From a virus, in the IMG/VR virus record IMGVR_UViG_3300043446_003702, positions 84,329-148,328 of that record: 64,000 nucleotides of DNA, one strand, 5' to 3'. The notes under the pieces were generated by a model. That model had not been told where the DNA came from. It was given only the letters and a program-made list of their open reading frames with translations, and did not search any database. The position numbers were made by a program, and so were the translations under genes. Positions 49,865 through 59,247 of this stretch are shown piece by piece (within the stretch, counting starts at the first letter, position 1; every line of letters begins with the position of its first letter).

Positions 49865-52800
49865 ATGGCAAGAAAACGCATATACGAGTACGTATTCACA
49901 CCAGGCACAGCAGGTCTTGGCACAGTCAAGGTTCAAAACCGTGTGAACCTGGATGACTTCTTGGCCATATACGACATTACCACCAACACATCAATTTACA
50001 ATTTTGGTGACAACACACAAGGTGGATCAATTGTTTGGACAGAAGGAACTGATGCAGATTTTCCAGCTGCCTATGCTGGTACTACCACCTTGTACTTGGA
50101 CAAGGACACTTCGGCATTGAGCAGTACAGATGATCTAGCTATCTATGTTGATGATCGCTACATCATGGCACAGCCTTGGGAAATGGGCATGGATGCAATT
50201 GGTCGTGCTAGAGTTGCCAATCCTGAAAGTTTGATTGATGCTGACTTTGAATATGGTTTGCAAAATACCAAGTGGCAGAACGTTAGCACTACAAATAACA
50301 TTCCTACTTTTTACGAGGACATTGGCGCCGACCTAACCTATAACACCAATGGTTATACAACACTGCTGGCCAGCACCAACCTGTTGACCAGCAATGTTGA
50401 CACATCGGTCAACACAGAAAATCAAGGCACACCGGCGTTTGTCAATGATGATTATGTGCTGATTGTGAGTCAAACGCAAGGTAATACCACACCTTTAGTG
50501 AGCAGTTATCTCACAGCTAATGTCAACAGTTCAGCAGAACGTACATTTACTGTGGCCAGTACCACAGGCATCAGTGCACTAGATAATATTTTGTTGATTG
50601 GGTTGCCCACTGCTGGTGGTACGACCACAGCAGTTTCAAACATCACCAGTGTAGCCACCACCACAGTCAACGTTACCAATGCATCAGCAGCAGGCATTGT
50701 GGCTGGCACTTATATCATTGTACAAACAGATACTTCTGGTGTATATGAAGTCATGGCAGTGACCTCGGTGTCAACCAATGCACTTACAGTTGTGCGTCAA
50801 AGCAATCAAACCAATGGTGCAGGTGCAAATATCAGCACCGGCAAAAATGTTTATGCAGTCAGCACCATAGAAGTTGCACAAGTGCAAGAAGTCACAGACT
50901 CTACCACGCTGCAATTGAATCGTGGTTGGTACAACATTCCTGCTGCCAACTCATTTGTGTCAGGATCTGTATTTCAGAAACTCAGCAGCAACGTTGAAAT
51001 TGTTAAAAATTCCACAGCCGCAACCAATGTCAATGGCACGCAAACCATTGCTAGATCACAGTTTAACACCACTGCTTTGACCACAGCTGGTGTTGGGTCA
51101 CCATTTATTAGACTCACCGGCATGTGGTATGGTGGGTCAAATACAGTGCCACAAATAGGTGTCAATGTCACAGATTCACCCCTGGATGCCAACGAATATG
51201 TCAGCACACAAAACACAGCAGCCAGCAATGCTGAAGGTGTGGAAATTGTTTATCTTGGTGAAACCAACAACTTTGGATACTATCCACGACGTGCACTGAA
51301 TCTAGATCCAGGCTATCCGTTGAATCAAACAGACACCATTATCCGTCAAGCCTATCCATATTCAGGTGCAGACTTTGATGTGGCCAGTGTGGCCAGCGAT
51401 GGCGGCAATCCCAGTATCATCACAGTGACCACAACCTATGCACATGGATTGTTCCCAGGTTGCCCTATCACAGTGGACATGACATCAGGCACCAACGCCA
51501 GTTATGCTGAAGGTTCGTTCATTGTCACTGCCATACCCAGCACCACAACATTTCAATATACAGCCAAAACAGGAGCTGTGGTGTCAGGATCACTGGCCGG
51601 CAATTTCTATGTGCGTAGCAATGCAGCTTTTTTGCCCCGACCATTTGATGGCGGTGTGTTGATTGGTCCAGGAACGCCCACACGTGGTGCGTCAGCAACA
51701 CGTACCACAAAGAAATACTTCCGCTACCAGTCTGGCAAAGGTATTTTGTTCAGCACAGGTACTGTGTTGGCACCCACATTTGATATTTCTAACATCACAG
51801 CCTCAGGCACAGCAGCTAACAGTAACATCACAGTGACCACAGATGTGGAACACGGACTCAATGCTGGTGCCACAGTCAGAATCAGCGGAGTAACCACTTC
51901 GGGGTACAATGCATCAGGTTACATTGTGACCAGTATCACCAGTGACACTGCATTTGTTGTACAAGCTCAAACCACGCTGGGCAGTACAACTCCTGTGTTG
52001 GGACAACAACCCAGACTCAATGTCACAAACTGGCATGGTGCCAGCATACGTGCAGGTATGTTTGATGATCAAAACGGTATTTTTTGGGAAAACGATGGCA
52101 TCAGCGTCAATGCTGTGTTGCGATCAAGTACCTTGCAACTGGCAGGTTTTGTCAACGTGTCAGTAGGATCAAATCTTGTGACAGGTGACGGTACCTGTAG
52201 ATTTCAAGATCAACTCAACGTAGGCGATACTGTGGTGATCAAAGGCATGACGCATTCAGTGGCATCAATTGCCAGCAACAATCGTATGACTGTGGTGCCC
52301 ACGTACCGTGGAGTTTCCAATCAAACCCGTGTCAAAATGACCTTGCGCAATGAATTGCGTGTGCGCCAAAGCGATTTCAACATTGATCGACTGGACGGTA
52401 CAGGTCCTTCGGGATTTACGCTGGATGCCAGCAAGATGCAGATGTATGCATTTGAATATTCATGGTATGGTGCTGGTACCATTATTTGGATGCTGCGCGG
52501 ACAAGATGGACAGTTTAACTGGGCACATCGTAGACCCAACAACAACTTAAACAATGAAGCATTCATGCGCTCAGGCAACTTGCCGGGTCGTTATGAGGCC
52601 ATCAATGAGACTCCTACAAGTTCACTCAATGGTGCAATTGACAACACTCAAACCACTATCACCTTGGTTGATGCCACCGACTACCCACCGGCCTCGGTAA
52701 CGTATCCTGCCTATGTCATGATTGACAGTGAAGTCATAAAGTACTCGGGCAAAGCAGGCAACACCTTGACTGGGTGTACCAGAGCAGCCACCTTTACGCA

Positions 52801-53821
52801 ATGGGCTGAAGGACAAAGTCGCAGTTACACCAGTAGCGCAGCAGCCAGCCATGCCGACAATGCAGGTGTGATATTGATATCAAACACTTGTGTACCCTTG
52901 GTTAACCACTGGGGTTCAGCCATTATCATGGACGGCACATTTGATGGTGACGAAGGTTTTGCATTTACCTACAATCGCAGCAACTATGGTCTGCCAGCCA
53001 CTGTAGGCGCCAGCCAAACTGCTTTCTTGATGCGACTGGCTCCTAGTGTTTCAAATGGCATCATTGGTGACCTTGGTGTGCGTGAGTTGATCAATCGTGC
53101 ACAGTTAACATTGCAAACACTAACAGTTAATGTTACCGCAGGACGTTATTTGATCACAGGCATTTTAAACCCCAACAACATTGACTCAGCCAACACAACC
53201 TGGGCCGGATTGAACAATGCTGGTGGTGGTTTCCAACCCAGCTTTTCGCAATTTGCTGTTGCTCCGCGCTACGCAAATGAAAGTACCGGCGGTGTGCAAG
53301 CCGCACCACTCAACACCACAGGCGGTTTTTCACGCTCGGGTACCATGGTAAGTTCTAGTTCAATCAAGACTTACGCCAACTTGACTCCCACTGTTGTTTC
53401 AAGTTCGGGTACAGGTGCCAACTTGACTGTGCAGTTACAGGCCAATAAAACCACCTACAGCACTACTACAACTTCTATCTCAGTACAAAACCCTGGAACA
53501 GGATATGCTGTTGGAGACACATTAAAAATTCTTGGCAATGCCTTGGGTGGCACCACTCCTACAAATGACTTGGCGCTGACAGTGACTGCGATTTCAGCAG
53601 ATGTCACCGGCGGTGAACGACTGTTTGCTATACCAATTCAGGCCACAGGCACTAATACCTTAGATCTTACAAAGATCAAACAGATTGGACAGAGTGCTGT
53701 GCCCGGAACAGGTACATATCCCAATGGTCCTGAAGTGCTGGCTGTGGTAATCACTGCGTTGACCACTGCCAGTTCACCAGTGGGTGAGATACAATTGAGT
53801 TTTGAGGAAAGTCAGGCTTAA
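49865..53821 (+). CDS. Large virion structural protein (tail appendage)
   Basis: A protein of 1318 residues: MARKRIYEYVFTPGTAGLG, then YIMAQPWEMGMDAIGRARV and NPESLIDADFEYGLQNTKWQ, a conserved start of large virion proteins in aquatic T4-like phages. Beta domains with repeated turn motifs (VTTTYAHGLFPGCPITVDM near 520 and VTTDVEHGLNAGATVRISG near 660) are paralogous internal units of a common bacterial-phage beta fold. FEYSWYGAGTIIWMLRG and TTITLVDATDYPPASVTYP follow. No enzymatic motif is obvious. Its stop overlaps the NUDIX stop on the other strand by three bases. Confidence 0.82.
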   Translation: MARKRIYEYVFTPGTAGLGTVKVQNRVNLDDFLAIYDITTNTSIYNFGDNTQGGSIVWTEGTDADFPAAYAGTTTLYLDKDTSALSSTDDLAIYVDDRYIMAQPWEMGMDAIGRARVANPESLIDADFEYGLQNTKWQNVSTTNNIPTFYEDIGADLTYNTNGYTTLLASTNLLTSNVDTSVNTENQGTPAFVNDDYVLIVSQTQGNTTPLVSSYLTANVNSSAERTFTVASTTGISALDNILLIGLPTAGGTTTAVSNITSVATTTVNVTNASAAGIVAGTYIIVQTDTSGVYEVMAVTSVSTNALTVVRQSNQTNGAGANISTGKNVYAVSTIEVAQVQEVTDSTTLQLNRGWYNIPAANSFVSGSVFQKLSSNVEIVKNSTAATNVNGTQTIARSQFNTTALTTAGVGSPFIRLTGMWYGGSNTVPQIGVNVTDSPLDANEYVSTQNTAASNAEGVEIVYLGETNNFGYYPRRALNLDPGYPLNQTDTIIRQAYPYSGADFDVASVASDGGNPSIITVTTTYAHGLFPGCPITVDMTSGTNASYAEGSFIVTAIPSTTTFQYTAKTGAVVSGSLAGNFYVRSNAAFLPRPFDGGVLIGPGTPTRGASATRTTKKYFRYQSGKGILFSTGTVLAPTFDISNITASGTAANSNITVTTDVEHGLNAGATVRISGVTTSGYNASGYIVTSITSDTAFVVQAQTTLGSTTPVLGQQPRLNVTNWHGASIRAGMFDDQNGIFWENDGISVNAVLRSSTLQLAGFVNVSVGSNLVTGDGTCRFQDQLNVGDTVVIKGMTHSVASIASNNRMTVVPTYRGVSNQTRVKMTLRNELRVRQSDFNIDRLDGTGPSGFTLDASKMQMYAFEYSWYGAGTIIWMLRGQDGQFNWAHRRPNNNLNNEAFMRSGNLPGRYEAINETPTSSLNGAIDNTQTTITLVDATDYPPASVTYPAYVMIDSEVIKYSGKAGNTLTGCTRAATFTQWAEGQSRSYTSSAAASHADNAGVILISNTCVPLVNHWGSAIIMDGTFDGDEGFAFTYNRSNYGLPATVGASQTAFLMRLAPSVSNGIIGDLGVRELINRAQLTLQTLTVNVTAGRYLITGILNPNNIDSANTTWAGLNNAGGGFQPSFSQFAVAPRYANESTGGVQAAPLNTTGGFSRSGTMVSSSSIKTYANLTPTVVSSSGTGANLTVQLQANKTTYSTTTTSISVQNPGTGYAVGDTLKILGNALGGTTPTNDLALTVTAISADVTGGERLFAIPIQATGTNTLDLTKIKQIGQSAVPGTGTYPNGPEVLAVVITALTTASSPVGEIQLSFEESQA

Positions 53822-54246
53822 TTCCCAGTCAAGGCAAGATACCGCTCCACACTGTTGATCTTATCTTGCACTGTTTCAACGTTGACTGTTGACCAAAGCC
53901 CAGGATGCATGGGCCTAGGCCATTGTCCACGGTCAATCCAGGCATAACCCATGTGTTCTTCATTGAGCACAGGTACAAATTCATTAGCAACAACACAAAC
54001 CCAGGTATTGTATTCAAATTGTGAATCTGCGGATGTAAACTTTTCCAAGGGAACCAAGCGTTGATACTCGGGCATTGAGCCTAATTCTTCAATGCATTCC
54101 CGTTCCATGGCACCCAACAGTGTTTCTCCAGATTCGACCTTGCCACCAGGTAGTCCCCAGGAGCCAGGATGACGAGTGTCATTGCGTAGTAGATAAAGAT
54201 ATCGTCCTGTGGCACTGCTGCGAAACCAAACTCCTACTGCCTTCAA
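53818..54246 (-). CDS. NUDIX hydrolase
   Basis: From the TTG at 54246 the protein has 142 residues. This start overlaps the gp15 stop (TTGA) and is preceded by GGAG at a good distance, giving a natural N-terminus M-K-A-V-G-V-W-F; a longer frame starts at another TTG (54315) without a ribosome binding site. The NUDIX box is complete: G35-x5-E41-x7-R49-E50-x2-E53-E54-x-G56, with GLPGGK before it. Substrates of such phage enzymes include dinucleoside polyphosphates, ADP-ribose and capped RNA; this one cannot be told. It sits in a late tail operon, which is unusual for a nucleotide enzyme. Confidence 0.88.
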   Translation of the reverse strand: MKAVGVWFRSSATGRYLYLLRNDTRHPGSWGLPGGKVESGETLLGAMERECIEELGSMPEYQRLVPLEKFTSADSQFEYNTWVCVVANEFVPVLNEEHMGYAWIDRGQWPRPMHPGLWSTVNVETVQDKINSVERYLALTGN

Positions 54247-55646
54247 AGTACCAGTCTCCAGGTGCCTCCAGGATACACGCCTTGGTAACTCTTGACCCAA
54301 GCATCTCCAATCCAACGGTATTGAACGCCTGTGGTAAGATTGGTAACATATTGAGTGTTGTTGGTTTCTGTGGCAGACCTAAACACTACACGCCAGTAGT
54401 TGTTTGAATACTCAACAATGTCATTGGCCTGCGCCACCAATCCACGGCCATTGGAACCTACCCATGCACTAGCAGGACTGGGATTGTTAGATGATCCAGT
54501 GTCTTCTGTAAGCAAATAGCGTTGTCCGTTCAGTGCTGAATCCAAACCATCGCCGGGACCTGATGTCAAGGGATTGATTACAGCATCAATGGGATCCAAG
54601 GTGTTTTGGGGAGTAGTATCAATATCCACATCGAACAGTAAAAATCTGTCATCGTTGGGATCTAGTGCAATGGTACCTACAACTTCAGTTTCGTCTGGCT
54701 GTATCAATCGTATTTGACTGATGCCAGGACGTAGCGAACCGTACAAATCAATCACTGCCGGCCACAGTAAGTTTGAGTCTGGCACAATTTCTGTTGGAGT
54801 TACAGTGTCATTGCTAGGTTCTTGTGTAAGATACTTTTGTTGCAAACATTGCAGTTTGTTGCCAATTAGCACTGTGGCATAGTTAAACGGTGTAATAACC
54901 TGTCTTGTGCCCATCAACAGATCTTCGTTGTCAATGGCATTGTTTAGGTCCCCCTTGGCGTCATACATCGAAGCAATTACACGTTCGATTACACCCAGTT
55001 TCTTCACCTTGGCTGGGCTAGATATCCATATAGGCATGCTGAAAGTCAGGCTGGCAACGTCAATAGGATTTTCTGTACCAATGGGAATGGTGCGACTGGT
55101 CCATACGGTCCGGTCTAAGTACAGTGTGCTCAAACTGGTCCAGTCAATGTAGTTGTCAGTGCTTTGAATTTCCAAACTGGGATTGAACAGTGTGAGAATT
55201 TGTTCCAACAACTGTAGTTTTTGGTTTGTGTTTGATGTCCAAATGTCCAAGTTTATTGTTAGTTTAAATGGCACAGGCATCAAGCGTTCAATTGTAAATG
55301 CATTGCCTTGTGTGGTTTCGTATGTTTCTGTGATTGGATCATAGGTTTGTTGGCGCACATTTATTTTGCTGACAAAATATGGATCTTGCATACGAGTTTG
55401 TTCATAATCCAAGCCAGTGATATAAAAAGTCATCAACGGAGTTGACGGCAAACTGTTGCGTGAATTTTCTTGTATGATGGTTTGCGCATTGCGACTGGCA
55501 TCACCATACCTCACAGGCACACGGATCAGTGCGGCAGCATTTACTCCGTCATTTTCGTTGGCATACTCTACTTGAAAGCCTGAAAAGATTCTTGTAAACT
55601 GCAACAAGAATCTGCGTATCTGTTCGTCATAAAAAAATTGTTGCAT
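54243..55646 (-). CDS. 15: Tail sheath terminator/stabilisation protein gp15
   Basis: A protein of 467 residues. N-terminal FFYDEQIRRFLLQFTRIFSGF, then VPVRYGDASRNAQTII, PSTPLMTFYITGLDYEQTRMQD, and PVPFKLTINLDIWTSNTNQKLQLLEQILTLFNP are the gp15-family blocks. T4 gp15 is 272 residues, so the C-terminal 200 residues are an addition (contains GLDSALNGQRYLLTED and YWRVVFRS). gp15 caps the sheath and binds the neck. It follows gp14 directly; the gp14 stop and the gp15 ATG overlap by one base. Confidence 0.86.
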   Translation of the reverse strand: MQQFFYDEQIRRFLLQFTRIFSGFQVEYANENDGVNAAALIRVPVRYGDASRNAQTIIQENSRNSLPSTPLMTFYITGLDYEQTRMQDPYFVSKINVRQQTYDPITETYETTQGNAFTIERLMPVPFKLTINLDIWTSNTNQKLQLLEQILTLFNPSLEIQSTDNYIDWTSLSTLYLDRTVWTSRTIPIGTENPIDVASLTFSMPIWISSPAKVKKLGVIERVIASMYDAKGDLNNAIDNEDLLMGTRQVITPFNYATVLIGNKLQCLQQKYLTQEPSNDTVTPTEIVPDSNLLWPAVIDLYGSLRPGISQIRLIQPDETEVVGTIALDPNDDRFLLFDVDIDTTPQNTLDPIDAVINPLTSGPGDGLDSALNGQRYLLTEDTGSSNNPSPASAWVGSNGRGLVAQANDIVEYSNNYWRVVFRSATETNNTQYVTNLTTGVQYRWIGDAWVKSYQGVYPGGTWRLVL

Positions 55647-57061
55647 TATGTTCCTGGCGGTAAGAAGCCACCTTGATCACCATTGTCTGCTCGGGGTCGA
55701 AGAATTTCGCTCAAACTCTGACGACTTGGAATGTTGCCCAAGTCCTTGGTACTCACAGTAGCAGTGTTATTTACGAAGCCACTGCGCAGTGTTTTATTTG
55801 TTGGTCCATTGTTAAGATTGGTTCTAACCTTGTCGTCAACTTTGATCCAACGTGCACCATCATAACGGAACAAACGATTGGGTTTGTAGTCCAGTCTCAA
55901 CACATAAGTACCGGCAACTGGATTGGGCGGAAAGTTTACTCCTGGAGTCACTGGTATGCCATTGGGTGCTGTACCGCCGCCAGTGAGATAGCCAGCTGCA
56001 TAGCCTTCGCCTGTGGGGGTAACGCTCATGCCTCCTTGAGTTCCATCTACAGTGAGACTTTCATCAGCAGTCAAACTGGTGGGATTTGCAGGACCGCCAG
56101 TGGTGGTAGTTGGCTCAATATAGAATGTGGTATTGTCATAGCCTGACAGCGGAACTTCAACATCTGCTTGCGCCAAAATAGCATCATTGATTTCGTAGTC
56201 TTTTACACGGGTGCCTTGTACATCACTGATGGTGGCAGGGTCGTATGGTTCCCAGAAATTGGTGTCAGTGATGTTGGTGCCAGCAGGTGTGTTGACCTTG
56301 GCACGGAAATATTCATTGCCTTGGTTTACAATGGTATTGGCAGGATAAAAGTTACCCGGATCCCAGATGTTTTCTTGCACAAAAGGCTTGTTTGTGATGG
56401 TGTTAAACTCTTGCTGATCCTTCATGGGCGTACATTTTACACGCCACAAGTGCGGCAACCAAGTCACTGAAAATCCTTCGCTGGCAAAGTCTGCGTCCTG
56501 GATCACATAGTATCTAGGTAGTGCTCGTGGAATGTTTTGATTAAGCGGATGATAATCTTTTAAATTGGGAATTTCTATCACATCACCATTCATGAGCTTG
56601 CGACCAAATGTGTCAATCATGGTGTTGTAATGAAACGTCATGAATATTGTGTCGTTATTTAGAAAGAGCCCAAACTGTGTCAAATCAAAGTCTATGTCCT
56701 GTGTGTTGTACACCCCGCGCATGACGTACACATCAGGGTCATAAATTCGATCCCGATTTTCTAGTAACAACAAGTCTTGGATGTGCAACACGTCTACTGT
56801 TTCATATTTGGGTTGTGTTGCATCAAAATTACTGGGCGGGTTGTTGATTTCTGTGGCCAAATCAATGCTGACTTCGGTCTGTAAGTCCTTGTCGTTTTGA
56901 GTTTGTAATAGTTGTGCTGTGCCTCTGCTACCAGCCTGCGGGCCCAGATACTTGTGGATGTAGATATCCAGTCCGCCCACAGTGTACATTTCACGTATGG
57001 TGCGGTCTAGGAATTGATAGTCTCTGGTGCGATTTGGTCGGTATAGGGATAAGCGTGGCAT
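55646..57061 (-). CDS. 14: Neck protein gp14
   Basis: A protein of 471 residues (T4: 256). Conserved blocks: DYQFLDRTIREMYTVGG, IYIHKYLG, LLLLENRDRIYDPDVYVMRGVYNTQDIDFDL (within 110-140), FGLFLNNDTIFMTFHYN, GRKLMNGDVIEIPNLKDY, and FSVTWLPHLWRVKCTPMKD. gp14 forms the neck with gp13 and seals filled heads for tail joining. The extra C-terminal 200 residues have Gly/Thr-rich low complexity. A perfect TATAAATA lies four bases before the ATG. Confidence 0.93.
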   Translation of the reverse strand: MPRLSLYRPNRTRDYQFLDRTIREMYTVGGLDIYIHKYLGPQAGSRGTAQLLQTQNDKDLQTEVSIDLATEINNPPSNFDATQPKYETVDVLHIQDLLLLENRDRIYDPDVYVMRGVYNTQDIDFDLTQFGLFLNNDTIFMTFHYNTMIDTFGRKLMNGDVIEIPNLKDYHPLNQNIPRALPRYYVIQDADFASEGFSVTWLPHLWRVKCTPMKDQQEFNTITNKPFVQENIWDPGNFYPANTIVNQGNEYFRAKVNTPAGTNITDTNFWEPYDPATISDVQGTRVKDYEINDAILAQADVEVPLSGYDNTTFYIEPTTTTGGPANPTSLTADESLTVDGTQGGMSVTPTGEGYAAGYLTGGGTAPNGIPVTPGVNFPPNPVAGTYVLRLDYKPNRLFRYDGARWIKVDDKVRTNLNNGPTNKTLRSGFVNNTATVSTKDLGNIPSRQSLSEILRPRADNGDQGGFLPPGT

Positions 57062-57065
57062 ATTA

Positions 57066-57073
57066 TATTTATA
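57066..57073 (-). promoter_or_regulatory. Late promoter TATAAATA for gp14-gp15
   Basis: Minus-strand TATAAATA with four bases to the gp14 ATG. Transcription would start at or next to the ATG and give a (nearly) leaderless mRNA, as for gp25. Confidence 0.72.
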
Positions 57074-57099
57074 GTACTTTGGGTTTACCTTGATCCGGG

Positions 57100-57128
57100 T
57101 TGACCAATAATAACGTTTCTGCTATAAT
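57100..57128 (+). promoter_or_regulatory. Sigma70-type early promoter for the 57153 gene
   Basis: TTGACC (57100-57105), 17-base spacer, TATAAT (57123-57128) with extended TGC before it (TGCTATAAT). It is back to back with the gp14 late promoter. ACAGGAG at 57141-57147 serves as the ribosome binding site before ATG 57153. Confidence 0.88.
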
Positions 57129-57152
57129 TACACATAATTTACAGGAGCCCCA

Positions 57153-58289
57153 ATGAACGCCACACGCACAGTACTCAAACCCATGAATCCCAAAAGTGCC
57201 GACACCAAGTATGTTGGCGTGGAGCCCACATGGCGGGTGCAACCCACTGAAAATCGCATTAGTGCCCTGAGCTATGCGTTTGGCTGGTACAATTACTTTT
57301 ATGGCAAAAAAGAAGCCAAGGACATGATTGTGGCTTATTTGGATGCACACGAACGACCACGCGATGCCAAAAAAATACGCACACTGCCAGATTCACAGGT
57401 GCGACTCACCACAGGTTGGTTGTGCCGCATGCAAATGATGGGCTTGGATTTGAACCAAGCTGAAGAAACCAAACTGCAGGCTTTGATCAAAGAATTACTG
57501 GATCTCAAACAGCAGGCCGCGGTGGAAGTTGAAGCAGTGGATGAGCCTGCACGACCCAACATACAGGACCGATTGCGTGAAAAGGTTTCCGAATGTGCAG
57601 GTGAACTGGACGGCATGTTCGACGAATTTTTGATCAACGGTGCCAAAATGTCGGCAGACTACAAGCCCATCACAGTGATCCGTGGCATGAACGTGGCTCC
57701 ACAAATGATCTCAAACATTGCTGATATTTGGAAACGCAAACTGTCAGAGTTTGACGCTGTGATCGAGGGCAAAGATGCACAGTTGGTTGAAGGTTACAGT
57801 CATCTCACCAAAATACAAATGCGCAATCTTGTAAAGTTTTGCGAAGCTGTCATAAACGACTGTGGACAATATGTACAGATCAAGAAAGTGGAACGTAAGC
57901 CACGCAAGGTCAAGCCTGTGAGCCCAGAAAAACGTGCCGCAAAGTTCAAGGTACTCATGGAATTCGCCGAGCTCAAACTTAAAGGGCTACCGGCTGCAAG
58001 TCTTGTGGACAAGGCCGAAGCCTGGTTGTACGACACCAAGAAGCGCAAGCTCATACACCTTGTGGCCGACAGTCACACACAAGCGTTCACTGTGAAAAGC
58101 AACAGCATCATTGGTTTCAGCACCATTGAGACCATGCAGAAAACTGTGCGCAAGCCAGCAGATGTGGTCAAGGCTGTACAAGCCGCAGGCAAACCAGCCG
58201 CACGTAAGATCTACAAGGACCTGACCACAACAGAAACAGCATGGAACGCCCGAGGCACCGAGAACTTGATGGTGCTCAAGGCTTGGTAA
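57153..58289 (+). CDS. Early-expressed phage protein of unknown function
   Basis: A protein of 378 residues. N-terminal VLKPMNPKSADTKYVGVEPTW and RISALSYAFGWYNYFYGKKEAKDMIVAYLDAH form a conserved-looking helical head. Basic residues cluster at 245-265 (KKVERKPRKVKPVSPEKRA), and the C-terminal half is helical, ending in NARGTENLMVLKAW. No known domain or enzyme motif recognised. Proteins with the YNYFYGKKEA block occur in other uncultured T4-like phages. The strong host-type promoter suggests an early role, possibly nucleic-acid binding given the basic clusters. Confidence 0.8.
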   Translation: MNATRTVLKPMNPKSADTKYVGVEPTWRVQPTENRISALSYAFGWYNYFYGKKEAKDMIVAYLDAHERPRDAKKIRTLPDSQVRLTTGWLCRMQMMGLDLNQAEETKLQALIKELLDLKQQAAVEVEAVDEPARPNIQDRLREKVSECAGELDGMFDEFLINGAKMSADYKPITVIRGMNVAPQMISNIADIWKRKLSEFDAVIEGKDAQLVEGYSHLTKIQMRNLVKFCEAVINDCGQYVQIKKVERKPRKVKPVSPEKRAAKFKVLMEFAELKLKGLPAASLVDKAEAWLYDTKKRKLIHLVADSHTQAFTVKSNSIIGFSTIETMQKTVRKPADVVKAVQAAGKPAARKIYKDLTTTETAWNARGTENLMVLKAW

Positions 58290-58296
58290 GTACAGC

Positions 58297-59247
58297 ATGC
58301 ACCATATTGTTGACGAGGATCCGCAAGATCCTCGACTGTACATTCCCAATGTAGAATTTTACATCACCAACGTTTGTAATTTGACCTGTAGCAATTGCAA
58401 TAGATTTAATGATTATGATTTCAAAGGCTGGCAACGTTGGAGCGACTACCAGCAAGAATATCAAACCTGGGCCAGCCATGTGCGTTTACAACGCATTACC
58501 ATACTGGGCGGCGAGCCACTGCTGAATCCCACCATCTGTGACTGGGTAGATGGTATCAATCGCTTGTGGAAAAAATCAGTGCAGATACTAACCAATGGCA
58601 CTCGGTTGAACCATGTGCCTGGGCTGTATGATCGTATTAGCAAATTCAGCCATCCCACTACACCTTGGGTTAAAAATTGGATTGGAGTCAGTCTGCACAA
58701 CGGCCATGATCGGCAGAGGTGCTTTGATGAAATACATAAATTTTTGCAAGGATCAGTTGACTACTACAACCGAACTCATGGCGAGTCATATACCTGGGGC
58801 GCCGACCATGCGTTTGTAGACAGCAATGGCATGCGTGTGCATGTGTGGGAGTATGATTCATTTTATCGTGCTGCCGTACAAAAAAATTTACTGGGTCAGT
58901 ATGTGTTGTTTGACAATGACCCTGTGCAAAGTCATGCCGTGTGCGGATTTGCACAGTTCAAATGCTATCATTTCATACGTGCCAAACTGTACAAGTGTGG
59001 ACCTGTGGCACTGTGGCCAGAATTTGATCAGCAACATGCATTTGCAATTTCTGCTGAAGATAGATCATTGTTGACTGCTTATGAACCACTTACAGTCACG
59101 GCCATACCTCAACATGGCGCGGCATTTTTACGTGACATTGATCAAGTCATACCGCAGTGCAAATTTTGCCCCAGTGCCAAAGATCAGTTTAACACAAAAA
59201 TTTTTGCTCGAGGCAAAAAAATCAACAGTCAGTCACAGTTTACATGA
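58297..59247 (+). CDS. Radical SAM protein with extra C-terminal cysteines
   Basis: A protein of 316 residues. The motif CNLTCSNC (Cys27, 31, 34) lies in FYITNVCNLTCSNCNRF, followed by ILGGEPLLNP (69-78) and QILTNGTRLN, the standard order of the small twitch/SPASM-type radical SAM fold. C-terminal cysteines occur in VCGFAQFKCYHF, YKCGPVAL and IPQCKFCPSA, which could hold one auxiliary iron-sulfur cluster. It is unlike the two B12-domain radical SAM enzymes of the cassette. It overlaps the SGNH gene by four bases, so the two likely act together. Substrate unknown; it may modify a peptide or sugar. Confidence 0.87.
   Translation: MHHIVDEDPQDPRLYIPNVEFYITNVCNLTCSNCNRFNDYDFKGWQRWSDYQQEYQTWASHVRLQRITILGGEPLLNPTICDWVDGINRLWKKSVQILTNGTRLNHVPGLYDRISKFSHPTTPWVKNWIGVSLHNGHDRQRCFDEIHKFLQGSVDYYNRTHGESYTWGADHAFVDSNGMRVHVWEYDSFYRAAVQKNLLGQYVLFDNDPVQSHAVCGFAQFKCYHFIRAKLYKCGPVALWPEFDQQHAFAISAEDRSLLTAYEPLTVTAIPQHGAAFLRDIDQVIPQCKFCPSAKDQFNTKIFARGKKINSQSQFT

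Noticed and set aside
54247-54315. Longer NUDIX frame starting at TTG 54315
   Set aside because: It lacks a ribosome binding site and its extra residues only reflect the overlapped gp15 sequence; TTG 54246 has GGAG and overlaps the gp15 stop.
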